From Kiloniella sp. EL199 (GTDB taxonomy: Bacteria; Pseudomonadota; Alphaproteobacteria; Kiloniellales; Kiloniellaceae), in assembly GCF_900313065.1 (NCBI RefSeq), contig NZ_OMPU01000011.1, positions 186,001 to 250,000 of the forward strand: 64,000 nt of DNA, given 5' to 3'. The notes beneath the pieces were generated by a model. It was not told where the DNA came from, searched no databases, and was given only the letters and a program-made list of their open reading frames with translations. Below are positions 54,979 to 63,819 of the stretch, in pieces (position 1 is the first letter of the stretch; every line of letters starts with the position of its first letter). The position numbers and the translations under genes were made by a program.

Positions 54979-55326
54979 TTACTTCTGCACCCAGGAACCA
55001 TCTTCAGCCTGGAACCATGTTCCACTTGGTGCTTTGTTCATAATCTGTTTGGCGTAAACCATACCGACCTGCTTGACACTGACGCCTTCTTTATTCGCCC
55101 GCTCCTGATAAATTTGTGTCCGTTTTGCATTTGTAGCAGACACAAAATCAGATGCCGAACCATCACGTGCAACCGCCAAGCCATCGTAACGCTCACCGAC
55201 AGCGCCAGAACTACGCAAGCTATCAAGATCAGCGGCCCAGGCTGTTGGCCAGGCTATTGGAATGACCGATGCAAATGCAAAAGCCACAAACAGAACTCTC
55301 AACATTTTCATGCTTTTAAAAACCAT
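54979..55326 (-). CDS. ydbL: YdbL-like DUF1318 exported protein
   Basis: A 115-residue protein; signal peptide ends near TAWAADL. The DUF1318 body has SSGAVGERYDGLAVARDG, then AKRTQIYQERANKEGVSVKQVG and WVQK at the end. In E. coli YdbL is a periplasmic partner that helps YnbE join YdbH. The ATG at 55326 follows GGAGG by 10 bases and removes an unlikely 32-residue extension. It is the last gene of ydbH-ynbE-ydbL. Confidence 0.85.
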   Translation of the reverse strand: MVFKSMKMLRVLFVAFAFASVIPIAWPTAWAADLDSLRSSGAVGERYDGLAVARDGSASDFVSATNAKRTQIYQERANKEGVSVKQVGMVYAKQIMNKAPSGTWFQAEDGSWVQK

Positions 55327-55351
55327 TGTTTCAGTTTCCTCCACCGACAAT

Positions 55352-55564
55352 CTAGAAGAGATCTGGGTTATTATTGATGTCATCTTTCGCCTGATCTTCA
55401 AGACGGACGCGGACTTCGGCATCCAGCTTGATATTCAGGTTGATTGTGATCGGCTCTTTTGGGGCCTCAACCTTGACCGTTGGCGTACAAGCCTGAAGCC
55501 CCATTACAACCGTGGCAACAAGAACAAGCTGCTTGTTTATATTTTCATTCAGAAGGCCACCCAA
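55352..55564 (-). CDS. ynbE: YnbE-like outer-membrane lipoprotein
   Basis: A 70-residue lipoprotein; lipobox GLQAC followed by TPTVKVEAPKEPITINLNIK, the YnbE pattern. It is thought to complete the YdbH bridge at the outer membrane by adding beta strands. No ATG fits; TTG at 55564 with AGAGG 9 bases upstream is the likely start. It lies between ydbH and ydbL genes. Confidence 0.82.
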   Translation of the reverse strand: MGGLLNENINKQLVLVATVVMGLQACTPTVKVEAPKEPITINLNIKLDAEVRVRLEDQAKDDINNNPDLF

Positions 55565-55684
55565 GGCGTTATCCTCTGTTATTAGTCATTAAATTCTCTG
55601 AAGAATAGTCATCGAAATAAGGCAAGGGAAAGGCATTTTTACGCCCGCTTGCGATTTCGATACCATTTCAAACATTATTATTGC

Positions 55685-58672
55685 TTATTTATTCAACAGC
55701 CCCGAAACCAACCCTTGTGAAAGTTTTTGCCCTTGCAAAAGGACCTCAAGCAAAGGTTCTACCTTGGTTTCAAGATTAATATTCAATCGAAAAGGATGCC
55801 CGTCGAGAACGTCTTTATTAGCGCCACTAATGCCCAAACTTACCTGAGCTGGAGAGTTGATTGGCTTATCAATATCCAATGTGAGTTCTGTGTATTCAAA
55901 ATTCTGCAAAGCTTTCACCAAGAGCTCGACCTGTTCCCCCCCTGCTGCCAAGGCATCCGCGATTAACTGCGAACGAATTTGTAAAACTCCCGGCCCTTCC
56001 GTCGCCAAAGCGCCTTTTTCAATAATAATTTGCTCCCCTTCAAACTTAATAGGGATCTGCCCCGTAAGCTGCCCTGTACCACTGAGATCTTCGCGCCCAA
56101 TCAAGGTAAAAAGCTCTTTTAAATCCAACTTTTCTACTTGTAGAAGTATCGATTTTCGATCTGCGAGAACTGGAATTTTTTGCGGTTCAAAACCAAGATT
56201 CCCCCCCGCGATCATCAATCCGGCGTTACGGAGATCAACAATAAAATCATCCTCTTTGGACTCTATACCAAACACCAATTCTATATTTGAAATTGGTACT
56301 CCCGCATCAAAAGATGCAACCTCAAGCTTCTGACCGGGCGGCAAGACTAGTTCTGCTATGCCTTGAAAGAAAAATCGCCCGACCAAATTCTTGAAAGGAA
56401 GTTCATTAATCTCTGCGTCGGATAGATCCACATTCAAATACCCGTGCCCATCGGGAACACCCTTGTTGAGATCCAGCTCAACACGCCCGGAAACCGAGCC
56501 ATCACTGACCTTTAGATCAGACAGATGCGAGGTGAATATCTTCGGTTGGATCCCATTTTCACTAAAGGAAATCTGAGGAATAGCCGCTTCAATCTTTCCA
56601 TCAAGTGAAATCAAATCCATATTCCCGACAAGGTTCAATAACTGTGTACCCTCGAGAAGCTTCACATCAGCAGACAGATCTGTCTTTTCCAATGGCCCCG
56701 AAGTCTTCCCCATAAAGGTAAATACAGGTAAAGCAAGCTCGGGATCTTCCGGTTTGATGTTAGCTTCGAACAAGCCATCAAGAAAAAGTTTCTTAACATC
56801 AAAATCGCTGGTCAGTTGAAAGAAAGGCGTGGTGACATCATTACGAATAGCGTTGATCTTTAACTTTTGATCCGGCAATTCGATTTCAGATATTGTTGTC
56901 CCGATATGCCATTTATCCCCCTCGCGTCCTCGAAGTTTGCTCGAAAAATTAGAAACAATAATATCATTGTTTTCTTTGACCAGATTGAGTTTCAGCGCTT
57001 TAGCACGAAAATCACCAGAAACACTTTTGAGTTCAACAGCATTTTCTGCCGCGTCCGGCAGAAGTTGGAGCTCACTCTGAAAATCCTTAAAAGAGAAGAC
57101 CTCTTTGGCCTGAGTTCGAATAACACCAGGAACTTCGAACTTTGCAAGCTTGATTTGTCCCTCACCACCGATGAATATCAGCTTCTCTCCATCTAAAGCT
57201 AGCCCCCCTTGTGCTTTGCTTTGTGTAGCATTGAGAAGATAATCTTGCTGTTCTTTAGACTGAGTATTATCAACACCCTCTGTTTTCACGCTCCAGTCAC
57301 CCCGCCAACCTTCTGAAGCGCCTTTCAAGAGATTGATAGCTAAGGATCCGTCAGATATTTTATGTCCAGCAAACTCTAGTGCTCTTCCTCTGACATCAAG
57401 AGCCGCATTTTCGAGTTGTACTTGGTCATATCCTCGACTGATTCTTCCCGTTGCCTGCATCAAAGACGTTATCTCAACAGGTGTTTCTCCGCGGATTGTA
57501 ACCCCAATCCTACCCGTAACAGGCTGTTCATCATTCAGGTTAAAGGTAATGATCGTTTCGGCAGGGTCGATTTCCCCGGATAAGGACGGACCGAACATTT
57601 GTTTTATGGCAGGGGGAATTGTTTCATCGGTGGCCCAATTCTTTAAATTGAACTGCCCAACTTCTCCAAGGCCAATTTCGGTCTCGGGACCTTTTTGTAT
57701 AAGCTTTAAGGGTATTTGCCCATCAAAACGAGCTCCTGAAATCAGCTGCCCCTCTGCCCAAAGATCTGTAATCAAGTTCACTGTCGCTTGCCCCAGATGA
57801 AGCATCAGGGGATTGATTGCCTCTCGCCATCTTGAGAGCTGGACCTCACCCGTATCAATCTGGCCAACACCATCCAGATTAACCTTTACCCGGGTACGTT
57901 CTATATCTGGTGGCAAAAAAGCCTTTGGAATATTACCTGTTATATCTCCGAAAGCATTCCAATTCAGGCCGGGGTCATCCAGAAAAAAGGATGCCGCACC
58001 TTCCCCTGAAACACCAACCTTCTGCCACTTGATATCCCAGTCAATTTGCAGGTCAGAACTTGAAAAAATAGCTCCGAGATAAAATTCTTCCGGTTCATAA
58101 TCGGCCAGATGGCCCCCTTCAAAGCTAATCCATCCCTGCAGATCATCTTCCGAATGCCCCCTGACTTCGACAGCAAAGGGCAACTGCGCAGCCCCCAGAT
58201 CAGTCATAATTTGAAGATTACTATTATTGATTTTAAGTGCGGGCCTAAAAGGGAGTACAGGTAAAGATGATTGAGACTCTGTTTGCCCTTCAGATCCAAA
58301 CAAACTGTCCAAAGATCCTAAAACAGGCCCTTGACCAGTGACATCAAGCGACAAGAATAAACGATCGATATCAACCGCCAACTCACCCCCTTGCCACAAA
58401 TCGATCAGATCATAGGTCAAAACAAGACGATCAAGGGTAATCTCTCGCTCGTCACCAATGACTATGTCCTGAACGACAACTTCATGGTGGGATAGTTCAG
58501 AAACTTCGGCAAAAAAACCGGGTACTACCAAATTGTCTGCTACCTGATCCAATAGATACTGAGCAAGCGAGAGACGATAATAGATTGCGGAACCGCCAAT
58601 CAAAAGCATCACGGCCCCGAACCACAAGAGCCTAAGCCCCCATTTTTTCAAGCTATTTTTTCCTGCAATCAT
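55685..58672 (-). CDS. ydbH: YdbH-like AsmA-family phospholipid transport protein
   Basis: A 995-residue protein with an N-terminal inner-membrane helix (about 12-30) and a long beta-rich periplasmic body of repeated short strands, as in AsmA-like bridge proteins. The C-terminal end has the YdbH dicarboxylate-transport-like pattern (FTYTELTLDIDKPI-type segment, here FEYTELTLDIDKPINSPAQ, then HPFRLNINLETKVEPLL). In E. coli YdbH, TamB and YhdP jointly carry phospholipids to the outer membrane. The ynbE and ydbL genes follow. Confidence 0.87.
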   Translation of the reverse strand: MIAGKNSLKKWGLRLLWFGAVMLLIGGSAIYYRLSLAQYLLDQVADNLVVPGFFAEVSELSHHEVVVQDIVIGDEREITLDRLVLTYDLIDLWQGGELAVDIDRLFLSLDVTGQGPVLGSLDSLFGSEGQTESQSSLPVLPFRPALKINNSNLQIMTDLGAAQLPFAVEVRGHSEDDLQGWISFEGGHLADYEPEEFYLGAIFSSSDLQIDWDIKWQKVGVSGEGAASFFLDDPGLNWNAFGDITGNIPKAFLPPDIERTRVKVNLDGVGQIDTGEVQLSRWREAINPLMLHLGQATVNLITDLWAEGQLISGARFDGQIPLKLIQKGPETEIGLGEVGQFNLKNWATDETIPPAIKQMFGPSLSGEIDPAETIITFNLNDEQPVTGRIGVTIRGETPVEITSLMQATGRISRGYDQVQLENAALDVRGRALEFAGHKISDGSLAINLLKGASEGWRGDWSVKTEGVDNTQSKEQQDYLLNATQSKAQGGLALDGEKLIFIGGEGQIKLAKFEVPGVIRTQAKEVFSFKDFQSELQLLPDAAENAVELKSVSGDFRAKALKLNLVKENNDIIVSNFSSKLRGREGDKWHIGTTISEIELPDQKLKINAIRNDVTTPFFQLTSDFDVKKLFLDGLFEANIKPEDPELALPVFTFMGKTSGPLEKTDLSADVKLLEGTQLLNLVGNMDLISLDGKIEAAIPQISFSENGIQPKIFTSHLSDLKVSDGSVSGRVELDLNKGVPDGHGYLNVDLSDAEINELPFKNLVGRFFFQGIAELVLPPGQKLEVASFDAGVPISNIELVFGIESKEDDFIVDLRNAGLMIAGGNLGFEPQKIPVLADRKSILLQVEKLDLKELFTLIGREDLSGTGQLTGQIPIKFEGEQIIIEKGALATEGPGVLQIRSQLIADALAAGGEQVELLVKALQNFEYTELTLDIDKPINSPAQVSLGISGANKDVLDGHPFRLNINLETKVEPLLEVLLQGQKLSQGLVSGLLNK

Positions 58673-58874
58673 ATCCTCAGATTAACACAGGAAGCGTCGG
58701 AGGAAAGTCACTATTCATTTCATACTTTAGAATAATCAGGTAAAAATTTCATAGGGAAACAAACACTTAATCCAGAACACTTTATGGTAAAGCCATGTCG
58801 CATATTGTACCTTGTCTGATGAGAGCACACCTAAACATAAGCAGATAGATAATATTTCAGGAGCACGTGAGGCT

Positions 58875-59831
58875 ATGGCACAGAGGATCAAGGTTCTTAT
58901 TAATGCAATCAAGGATCAAGCCCTCAACATCAAAACCTATGAACTTGTCAGCTCCGACGGCGAACCTCTTCCCCCCTTCTCCCCCGGTGCACATATTGAT
59001 TTTTTCCTGCCTAATGATCTGATCAGGCAGTATTCCCTGTCAAACTCTGCCAATGAGAGAAACCGATACGTCGTTGGCATTCAAAAAGAAGAGCAAGGCC
59101 GTGGAGGATCACGCCTCATCCACGATCACTTCAAGGTCGGTGATGAAGTCGAAATTTCTCCACCCAGAAATAATTTCGAGCTAGATGAGACAGCCCAACG
59201 CTATAAGCTGATTGCTGGCGGAATTGGCATTACCCCGATCATGTCCATGGCGCGCCAGCTGAAAGCCATCGGTAAACCTTTTCAACTCTATTACGCTTGT
59301 CGCAATGAACAACGTGCAGCTTTTCTTGAAGAGCTGAGGTCAACAGAATTATCGAAGCACGTGGTGCTTTCCTATGATGATGTTCACGGCCCCCTGAATA
59401 CATTAACCCTGTTCGGACGAGCAGAGCCAAATGTGCAAATATATTGTTGTGGCCCAACCGGGTTGATGGGTGCCGTAAAATCAGCGACGAGATCCTGGCC
59501 AGCAGAAAGCGTTAGATTTGAACATTTCTCAGCAAGTGAAGACACTGGCCCGCGAGACAATGACGGCAGTTTCGAGGTCATCATTCAAAGTACGGGACGT
59601 GTTTTACAAATCCCCGCAGATAAAAGCATCCTCAGCGTTCTGGAAGAAAACGGAATCTTTATAGATCATGCCTGTTGCGAAGGTATTTGCGGCACATGTG
59701 AAACAGGTCTTATCGACGGGGAGGCAGATCACCGTGACATGATCTTAACCGAAGCTGAAAAACAGGAAAATCAACAAATCATGGTTTGTTGCTCCAGAGC
59801 AAAAACGCCAACACTGACACTGGACCTTTAA
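58875..59831 (+). CDS. PDR/VanB-type flavin-ferredoxin reductase
   Basis: A 318-residue electron-transfer protein: FMN-binding RQYSLSNSANER (about 48-60), NAD-binding GGIGITPIMSMARQL, CCGPTGLMGAV, and a C-terminal plant-type [2Fe-2S] domain with CCEGICGTCETG and a distal Cys in MVCC. Such proteins feed Rieske oxygenases, including those demethylating vanillate or betaines. No oxygenase gene lies in the window. ATG 58875 is preferred to the TTG at 58812, although GAGG is close. Confidence 0.88.
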   Translation: MAQRIKVLINAIKDQALNIKTYELVSSDGEPLPPFSPGAHIDFFLPNDLIRQYSLSNSANERNRYVVGIQKEEQGRGGSRLIHDHFKVGDEVEISPPRNNFELDETAQRYKLIAGGIGITPIMSMARQLKAIGKPFQLYYACRNEQRAAFLEELRSTELSKHVVLSYDDVHGPLNTLTLFGRAEPNVQIYCCGPTGLMGAVKSATRSWPAESVRFEHFSASEDTGPRDNDGSFEVIIQSTGRVLQIPADKSILSVLEENGIFIDHACCEGICGTCETGLIDGEADHRDMILTEAEKQENQQIMVCCSRAKTPTLTLDL

Positions 59832-59972
59832 GATGTTGCTGACTGTACTAGGCTGTAAAAAAACAATGTTTTCTCCTTAAGTAAAATCACGAGGTGGCAT
59901 CAAACGTTTTTCTGACCTATCATGTTTGCAGTTTAATCCTTTACCCATTCATAACCTATTTCGGGGGAATTT

Positions 59973-60137
59973 ATGACTTACTTAAAACTTGCTCTTGCCG
60001 CTCTTTTTATTACAGGTCTTAGCGCCTGTTCACCAGAAGTTGGTAGCACAGAATGGTGTGATGCACTGAAAGAAAAACCAAAAGGTGATTGGTCAGCCAA
60101 TGAAGCCGCTGATTTCGCAAAGCACTGCATTCTATAA
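59973..60137 (+). CDS. DUF3012 small lipoprotein
   Basis: A 54-residue gene. The signal peptide (MTYLKLALAALFITGLSA) ends in lipobox LSAC, and the mature part SPEVGSTEWCDALKEKPKGD, then WSANEAADFAKHCIL, matches DUF3012 with its two conserved cysteines. A GGGGGA site lies 6 bases before the ATG. The function of this family is not known to me. The next gene starts 28 bases later. Confidence 0.88.
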   Translation: MTYLKLALAALFITGLSACSPEVGSTEWCDALKEKPKGDWSANEAADFAKHCIL

Positions 60138-60165
60138 ACACACACTACTTTACAAAGGTATGCCT

Positions 60166-61146
60166 ATGAGTGAGGGGTTGGATAAAGAACTTCAGGAGTT
60201 CGTCTCGGTATCAGAGAGTTTTTCTATACCAGGAACAACCGACCTGAAGGATATCAGAGCCGGTTACAATCTGATGTGTCAGCATTACAATACCCCTCAC
60301 CCCGAGGACCTTAAGATTCTCGAGGGCGTTGTCGAAGGCCCGGAAGGTGACATTCCTATCCGGGTTTATCGCCCCATTGAAACGATTGAAGAAGCAGACC
60401 CAAGAACGCCGACTAAACTTCCAACTTTCTTGTATTTTCACGGTGGTGGATGGGTACTTGGTGATCTTGATAGTCACGATGCCATTACGGCTGATCTTGC
60501 CAGTCAGGCAAAAGTACAGGTCATCGCCGTCGATTACCGATTGGCCCCAGAACATGTGTATCCGGCAGCTCTGGACGATTGCTGGGCAGTCTATCAGGCC
60601 ATTACAGAAAACCCGAAAATATTTGGTGTTGATAGTAATCGTTTAATTATCGGGGGTGATTCAGCTGGCGCTTCGTTGGCTGCAAGTGTTGCCCTTATTG
60701 CCAGAGATATGAATCTTCTGGGGCTTAATGCTCCGTCATTAGCAGGCCAGTTGCTGATTTATCCTGCTCTAACAAGTGAAAACCTGCCATCACGCACAAC
60801 ACAGGCACAAGCACCTTTGTTCAGCACATCCGATCTGGATAACTTCATCGACTATTATCTCGGGCATAAAGCCATCGAAGAAAACAAACAAGATTTCAAA
60901 ATCTTCCCAGCCCAAGCGGAAGATTTTTCAAAGTTACCAGCTGCCTTTATCAGTGCCGCAGAGCTTGACCCCCTCGCAGACGACGGTCCGGATTACGCTG
61001 ACAAGCTGAAAGTTGCGAGTGTTCAGGTAAAATCCATCGTCGAACCCGGCCTGATGCATGGCTGGCTGCGCGCCCGACACACCAGCCCAAGAGCATCTGA
61101 AGCCTTTGCCAGAATCGTGCAAGCACTAAAGAGTTTGTCTATCTGA
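60166..61146 (+). CDS. alpha/beta hydrolase fold-3 esterase (HSL family)
   Basis: A 326-residue esterase or lipase. Oxyanion-hole motif HGGGWVLGD, nucleophile motif GGDSAGAS, acid in AELDPLADDG and catalytic His in LMHGWLR are in order. The ATG at 60166 lies 7 bases after AAAGG; the longer reading overlaps the DUF3012 gene. The natural substrate is unknown. Confidence 0.9.
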   Translation: MSEGLDKELQEFVSVSESFSIPGTTDLKDIRAGYNLMCQHYNTPHPEDLKILEGVVEGPEGDIPIRVYRPIETIEEADPRTPTKLPTFLYFHGGGWVLGDLDSHDAITADLASQAKVQVIAVDYRLAPEHVYPAALDDCWAVYQAITENPKIFGVDSNRLIIGGDSAGASLAASVALIARDMNLLGLNAPSLAGQLLIYPALTSENLPSRTTQAQAPLFSTSDLDNFIDYYLGHKAIEENKQDFKIFPAQAEDFSKLPAAFISAAELDPLADDGPDYADKLKVASVQVKSIVEPGLMHGWLRARHTSPRASEAFARIVQALKSLSI

Positions 61147-61641
61147 AATAAAACTTACGATACTCAGTTGATACTTTAAAATTCACTAATCTGGTCGTTA
61201 TTTTCCCAACGAAATGTTCGATTAAACAGTTTTATTTTGACTGATTTAAACGACACTCTCTTATAGTCGCCATTTAATATTATCACGGACATCCCTTATA
61301 GAAATTTAAGCAATACATAACTTATCTTTTGACCAAGTCCAGAATTAGAATTTTCAGTTATAATGACTATCGGAAAACTCCTACAATTTCTCTTGGTCGA
61401 GGGCCAAGTGTTTTCTGTGAATCAGTTTCAATCCGCCACCTATAAGTAGCTAATATTTATTTAACCGCGAAGATCCGCTGCGTACGTGTCATTTGATTCG
61501 TTGCCGCTGTTTATCGCTATTTCTGGTGGGCTTTAAATTTATTTTCTAGGTTCGCCGCAGATATAGTGCTCTCCGATATTAAATCGATCACAAACACTAC
61601 CTATCCCAATAATATATATAGAAAAAATACCTATTTTAGAA
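61147..61641. other. long AT-rich intergenic stretch, no gene seen
   Basis: About 500 bases with stops in every frame and no clear repeat or RNA structure. It leads into the FNR-type site and start region of the cytochrome peroxidase gene. It may hold degraded sequence. Confidence 0.5.
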
Positions 61642-61655
61642 TTGATCTAAATCAT
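61642..61655. promoter_or_regulatory. candidate FNR/ANR binding site
   Basis: TTGATCTAAATCAT matches the FNR consensus TTGAT-N4-ATCAA in 9 of 10 fixed positions. It lies 61 bases upstream of the cytochrome c peroxidase start. Low-oxygen activation of such peroxidases by FNR-type regulators is known in other bacteria. Confidence 0.6.
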
Positions 61656-61716
61656 TGGCATAATAATTTTTAGATCGAATAGTTATCGAAACGAGTTATT
61701 AATATGGAGTAGAACA

Positions 61717-62763
61717 ATGAACACAAAACTCATGTTGACCAGTATCTTGTTTGCCTCAATATCTCAGGTGGCATTGGCCGACGAATTACGCGATGTAGCC
61801 TTGGAAACTTTCAAACCGCTACCGTCAACTATTCCTGCAGTAAATGATAACCCAATCACCAAGGAAAAAGTGGCACTTGGCAAAGCGCTTTTTTTTGATC
61901 CACGGATGTCTGCTTCTGGCGTGTTCTCTTGCAATTCTTGTCACAATCTAGCTACTGGTGGAGATGATAATCTTGAAACCTCTATTGGCCATGGCTGGCA
62001 AAAGGGCCCTAGAAATTCTCCTACGGCCTTGAACTCCGTCTTCAATGAAGCACAATTCTGGGATGGTCGCGCCGCTGATCTCGCCGAACAGGCAAAAGGG
62101 CCAGTTCAGGCTGGGGTAGAGATGGCCAATACGCCAGACAATGTGATTGCAACCTTAAAGTCCATGCCTCAGTACGTAACTTGGTTTGAATCTGCATTCA
62201 AAGGGGAAACAGATCCAGTCACATTTGACAATTTTGCAAAAGCGATTGAAGCATTTGAGGCAACACTCATTACTCCCGCTCCTTTCGATGCTTGGCTGAA
62301 TGGAGATGATGCTGCAATGTCAGAGATACAGTTGGCTGGTCTTGAAAAATTCATGGATCTGGGTTGTTCTTCTTGTCATTCTGGAATCAACGTTGGTGGG
62401 CATGGTTATTACCCATTTGGCCTGATTGAAAAACCAGGCGCAGATGTTCTTCCCGTTGGTGACAAAGGCAGATTTTCAGTAACGGATACAGTGGATGACG
62501 AGTATGTTTTTCGGGCGTCACCGCTACGTAATGTTTCCCTAACAGCGCCTTATTTCCACTCCGGAAAAGTTTGGGATCTGAAAGTCGCAGTCGAGATCAT
62601 GGCAGAAAGCCAATTAGGAGAAGAGATTGACGAAAAAACCACTACGCAGCTCGTGGCTTTCCTTAATAGTCTTACTGGAACATTACCTGAAGTAATTTAC
62701 CCTGTTTTACCAGCGGAAACGTCGAGTACTCCAAGGCCGAACGGTGAAGTTTTACCTAAATAG
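61717..62763 (+). CDS. di-heme cytochrome c peroxidase
   Basis: Periplasmic enzyme of 348 residues reducing H2O2 with electrons from cytochrome c. A signal peptide ends near QVALAD. Two heme sites are visible, CNSCH (about 71-75) and CSSCH (about 219-223), with RNVSLTAPYFHSGKVWDL carrying the typical C-terminal ligand region. The length fits the CcpA/MauG family. The gene is set apart by long AT-rich flanks and an FNR-type site. A small hairpin begins at the stop codon. Confidence 0.93.
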   Translation: MNTKLMLTSILFASISQVALADELRDVALETFKPLPSTIPAVNDNPITKEKVALGKALFFDPRMSASGVFSCNSCHNLATGGDDNLETSIGHGWQKGPRNSPTALNSVFNEAQFWDGRAADLAEQAKGPVQAGVEMANTPDNVIATLKSMPQYVTWFESAFKGETDPVTFDNFAKAIEAFEATLITPAPFDAWLNGDDAAMSEIQLAGLEKFMDLGCSSCHSGINVGGHGYYPFGLIEKPGADVLPVGDKGRFSVTDTVDDEYVFRASPLRNVSLTAPYFHSGKVWDLKVAVEIMAESQLGEEIDEKTTTQLVAFLNSLTGTLPEVIYPVLPAETSSTPRPNGEVLPK

Positions 62764-62788
62764 CCACTTTTCTCGAACGTAAAGTGGC
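62763..62788 (+). other. hairpin at the end of the peroxidase gene
   Basis: GCCACTTT (starting within the stop codon region) pairs perfectly with AAAGTGGC (62781-62788) across a 10-base loop. No T-run follows, so it may stabilise the mRNA end rather than terminate alone. Confidence 0.4.
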
Positions 62789-62795
62789 GCAACTT

Positions 62796-62880
62796 AAAGG
62801 CCTCCTATCAATACCACTTATTCAAGCTTGGCTGATCATTAGAAACCAAGTCTGGATTTCGTATATTTCAGGAGGCCTTT
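62796..62880 (+). terminator. possible terminator with long structured loop
   Basis: AAAGGCCTCCT (62796-62806) and AGGAGGCCTTT (62870-62880) form an 11-pair perfect stem followed by ATTTGTTTT. The 63-base loop contains its own CTTGG/CCAAG pairing. This is long for a terminator and could be a small structured RNA at the end of the peroxidase transcript. Confidence 0.5.
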
Positions 62881-62890
62881 ATTTGTTTTA

Positions 62891-63052
62891 TCAAATGTCA
62901 TTTTCTTCGCAGGTCTGGTAATAGGCTTCTGAAATAGTGGATTGAAATCCAACGATCCTAACCCTAATTCCACGATCTTGTGCTCCCTTACAAATTCGAC
63001 TGAAATGACTTCCATCACATTCTAGGTGTATTGCGAAGCTACTTATTCGTGC
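62891..63052 (-). pseudogene. fragment of a NYN/LabA-like nuclease gene
   Basis: A minus-strand frame of 53 codons reads FAIHLECDGSHFSRICKGAQ, then DRGIRVRIVGFQSTISEAYY, ending QTCEENDI. This resembles the second half of NYN domains, where SxDGDF and a following GxxVxVxGF pattern occur. The frame opens after a TGA, no start codon with ribosome site is visible, and the N-terminal half is missing, so it is probably a decayed remnant. The family call is from memory of the motif. Confidence 0.4.
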
Positions 63053-63162
63053 TCACACCTTAGCCAAGATAGAATCTCAATTAGATTTCGACCACTTCGG
63101 CACTTAACCTTGATAGCTTTTTTAAAGCGAGAATATTGCAATTTTTTATATGATAAACTTGC

Positions 63163-63819
63163 TTATTTTTTACGAACGAGTGTCATGCCATCCGAAAAGG
63201 GAAGCATCACCATTTCCACCCGTTCATCTTTAACAACAGCTTCATTTAATCGACGGATAGCGTCTGTAACGGGCTCTTTCACAGTTGCCTTGGCAACGTT
63301 TCCATACCAAAGAACATTATCAATCACCAACAAACCATCTGTCTTCAAAATTTTGAGGCAAGCCTCGTAATATTCAGGATATCGTTCTTTATCGGCATCA
63401 AGGAAAATCAAATCAAACTCAAGTCCCTTGTCCTGCAATCTGGCGACTTCTGCCAAGGCATCACACAGGCGGAGTTCGATCTTATTTTCAACACCAGCCT
63501 CGAACCAAAAGGCCTCGGCAATATCTGTGAACTTCTTTTGATTATCCAGCCCAAGCAGTACACCATCATCAGGCAATGCCCTGGCCATACACAAACTGCT
63601 GTAGCCGGTGAAAACACCAATCTCCAAAACGGATCGGGCCTTTAGCATCTTAACAAGAAAGAACAGGAATTGCCCCTGTTCCGGACACACCTGCATATGG
63701 CCGAATCTCATTTGCAATGTTTCTGCTCTCAATCGGGCTAGTAGCGAATCTTCCCGCCCGCCAAAATTGAGTAAATATTCTTGCAGTTCATCCGTAATAG
63801 AAACATGGCGAGAATTCAT
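63163..63819 (-). CDS. SAM-dependent O-methyltransferase (caffeoyl-CoA OMT type)
   Basis: A 218-residue class I methyltransferase. SAM-binding VLEIGVFTGYSSLCMA, the metal-site Asp in LIFLDADKERYPEYYE and VIDNVLWYG are the family marks. Bacterial members methylate catechol-type or small phenolic acceptors; the substrate here is unknown. It stands alone at the end of the window. Confidence 0.92.
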   Translation of the reverse strand: MNSRHVSITDELQEYLLNFGGREDSLLARLRAETLQMRFGHMQVCPEQGQFLFFLVKMLKARSVLEIGVFTGYSSLCMARALPDDGVLLGLDNQKKFTDIAEAFWFEAGVENKIELRLCDALAEVARLQDKGLEFDLIFLDADKERYPEYYEACLKILKTDGLLVIDNVLWYGNVAKATVKEPVTDAIRRLNEAVVKDERVEMVMLPFSDGMTLVRKK

